DNA from: a bacterium UBP9_UBA1432
GTDB lineage: Bacteria; Vulcanimicrobiota; Xenobia; Xenobiales; Xenobiaceae
Direction of reading: 5' to 3'
NCBI GenBank assembly: GCA_002329445.1
Contig: DCTU01000292.1
Span: forward strand, 1 to 6,700
DNA length: 6,700 nucleotides
Shown: positions 6,536-6,700 of the stretch, piece by piece
Layout of the letters: the number at the start of each line of letters is the position of its first letter
Numbering within the stretch: position 1 is the first letter of the stretch
Position numbers and translations under genes: made by a program
Notes under the pieces: generated by a model
The model's database searches: none
What the model was told of the DNA's origin: nothing
Seen by the model: only the letters and a program-made list of their open reading frames with translations

Positions 6536-6700
6536 ACCAGTCGGATCCAAACGACAGGCCTGTGCGCCGCCTTCCGGGGCCGCCCCCGCCTCCTCCCACC
6601 GAAGAGGAGGAACCCGCGCGCCGCTTTCCCGGCCTGCCCCCACCCCCAGACACCGAAGAGGAGGAAACCGCGTCCCGGCTTCCCGGCCTGCCCCCGCTGT
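6532..6700 (+). CDS. Start of a Pro/Glu-rich tandem-repeat protein, cut by the window end
   Basis: A TTG start at 6532-6534 overlaps the stop of the preceding gene by 4 nt. The frame stays open for all 56 codons to the edge. The product starts MNQSDPNDRPV and continues with an 18-residue repeat: RRLPGPPPPPPTEEEEPA, then RRFPGLPPPPDTEEEETA, then SRLPGLPPL, where the window ends. No signal peptide is visible, so this part is likely cytoplasmic, or the cytoplasmic tail of a membrane protein. The repeats are low complexity and give no function. Six consecutive prolines (residues 17-22) predict dependence on elongation factor P. The ribosome-binding site, the overlap and the codon-phased 54-nt repeat all support a real gene. 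The family is unknown, and only the N-terminus is here. Confidence 0.72.
   Translation, partial: MNQSDPNDRPVRRLPGPPPPPPTEEEEPARRFPGLPPPPDTEEEETASRLPGLPPL
6565..6700 (+). repeat. 54-nt tandem repeat, about 2.5 copies, running off the window
   Basis: Copy 1 is 6565-6618, copy 2 is 6619-6672, and a partial copy 3 runs 6673-6700. The best-conserved core is ACCGAAGAGGAGGAA (6598-6612 and 6652-6666), followed by CCCGCG or ACCGCG. The repeat length is a multiple of three and lies inside the TTG-started gene, so copy-number changes would keep the frame. Copies differ at synonymous and non-synonymous positions, so it is not a fresh duplication. Confidence 0.85.

Overview
This 6.7-kb window is GC-rich chromosomal DNA from a diderm (outer-membrane-bearing) bacterium. 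Three compact lipopolysaccharide-transport (Lpt) genes show that it has an outer membrane. The S55 (SpoIVB-like) protease branch beside them, with GMSGSPV and AFGHP motifs, is the kind I associate with Acidobacteriota and similar deep-branching Gram-negative phyla; that placement is a guess from family knowledge. I see no RNA gene, CRISPR array, insertion sequence or phage gene.

Layout. Positions 1-148 hold no gene I can support, only a short imperfect hairpin just past the stop of the Lpt permease. Positions 149-2633, minus strand, are an lptC-lptB-lptF operon, transcribed leftwards. Both junctions are 4-nt GTGA stop/start overlaps, and both downstream genes start with GTG behind a strong Shine-Dalgarno sequence. 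Positions 2634-2809 are a divergent regulatory region with a plausible sigma70-type promoter for the lpt operon and a perfect 17-bp palindrome. Positions 2810-6535, plus strand, encode a 1241-residue exported protein. It has a signal peptide, an S55 protease-like domain, a beta-sandwich region, a clean seven-repeat beta-propeller and three C-terminal beta-rich modules. A further plus-strand gene begins with TTG at 6532, overlaps the stop of the large gene by 4 nt (TTGA), and runs off the window. It encodes an 18-residue Pro/Glu-rich tandem repeat.

How they fit together. LptB (ATPase), the LptF/G-type permease and LptC form the inner-membrane engine that extracts lipopolysaccharide and passes it to the periplasmic bridge. 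LptA and a second permease are not in the window. LptC looks like a lipoprotein, not a protein with a transmembrane anchor. The divergent S55-propeller protein is probably periplasmic or surface-exposed. Sharing a control region with lpt suggests an envelope role, but that is inference.

The most interesting items are the S55-propeller fusion, the apparently permuted order of its catalytic motifs compared with Bacillus SpoIVB, the coupled proline-repeat gene at the right edge, and the divergent palindrome.
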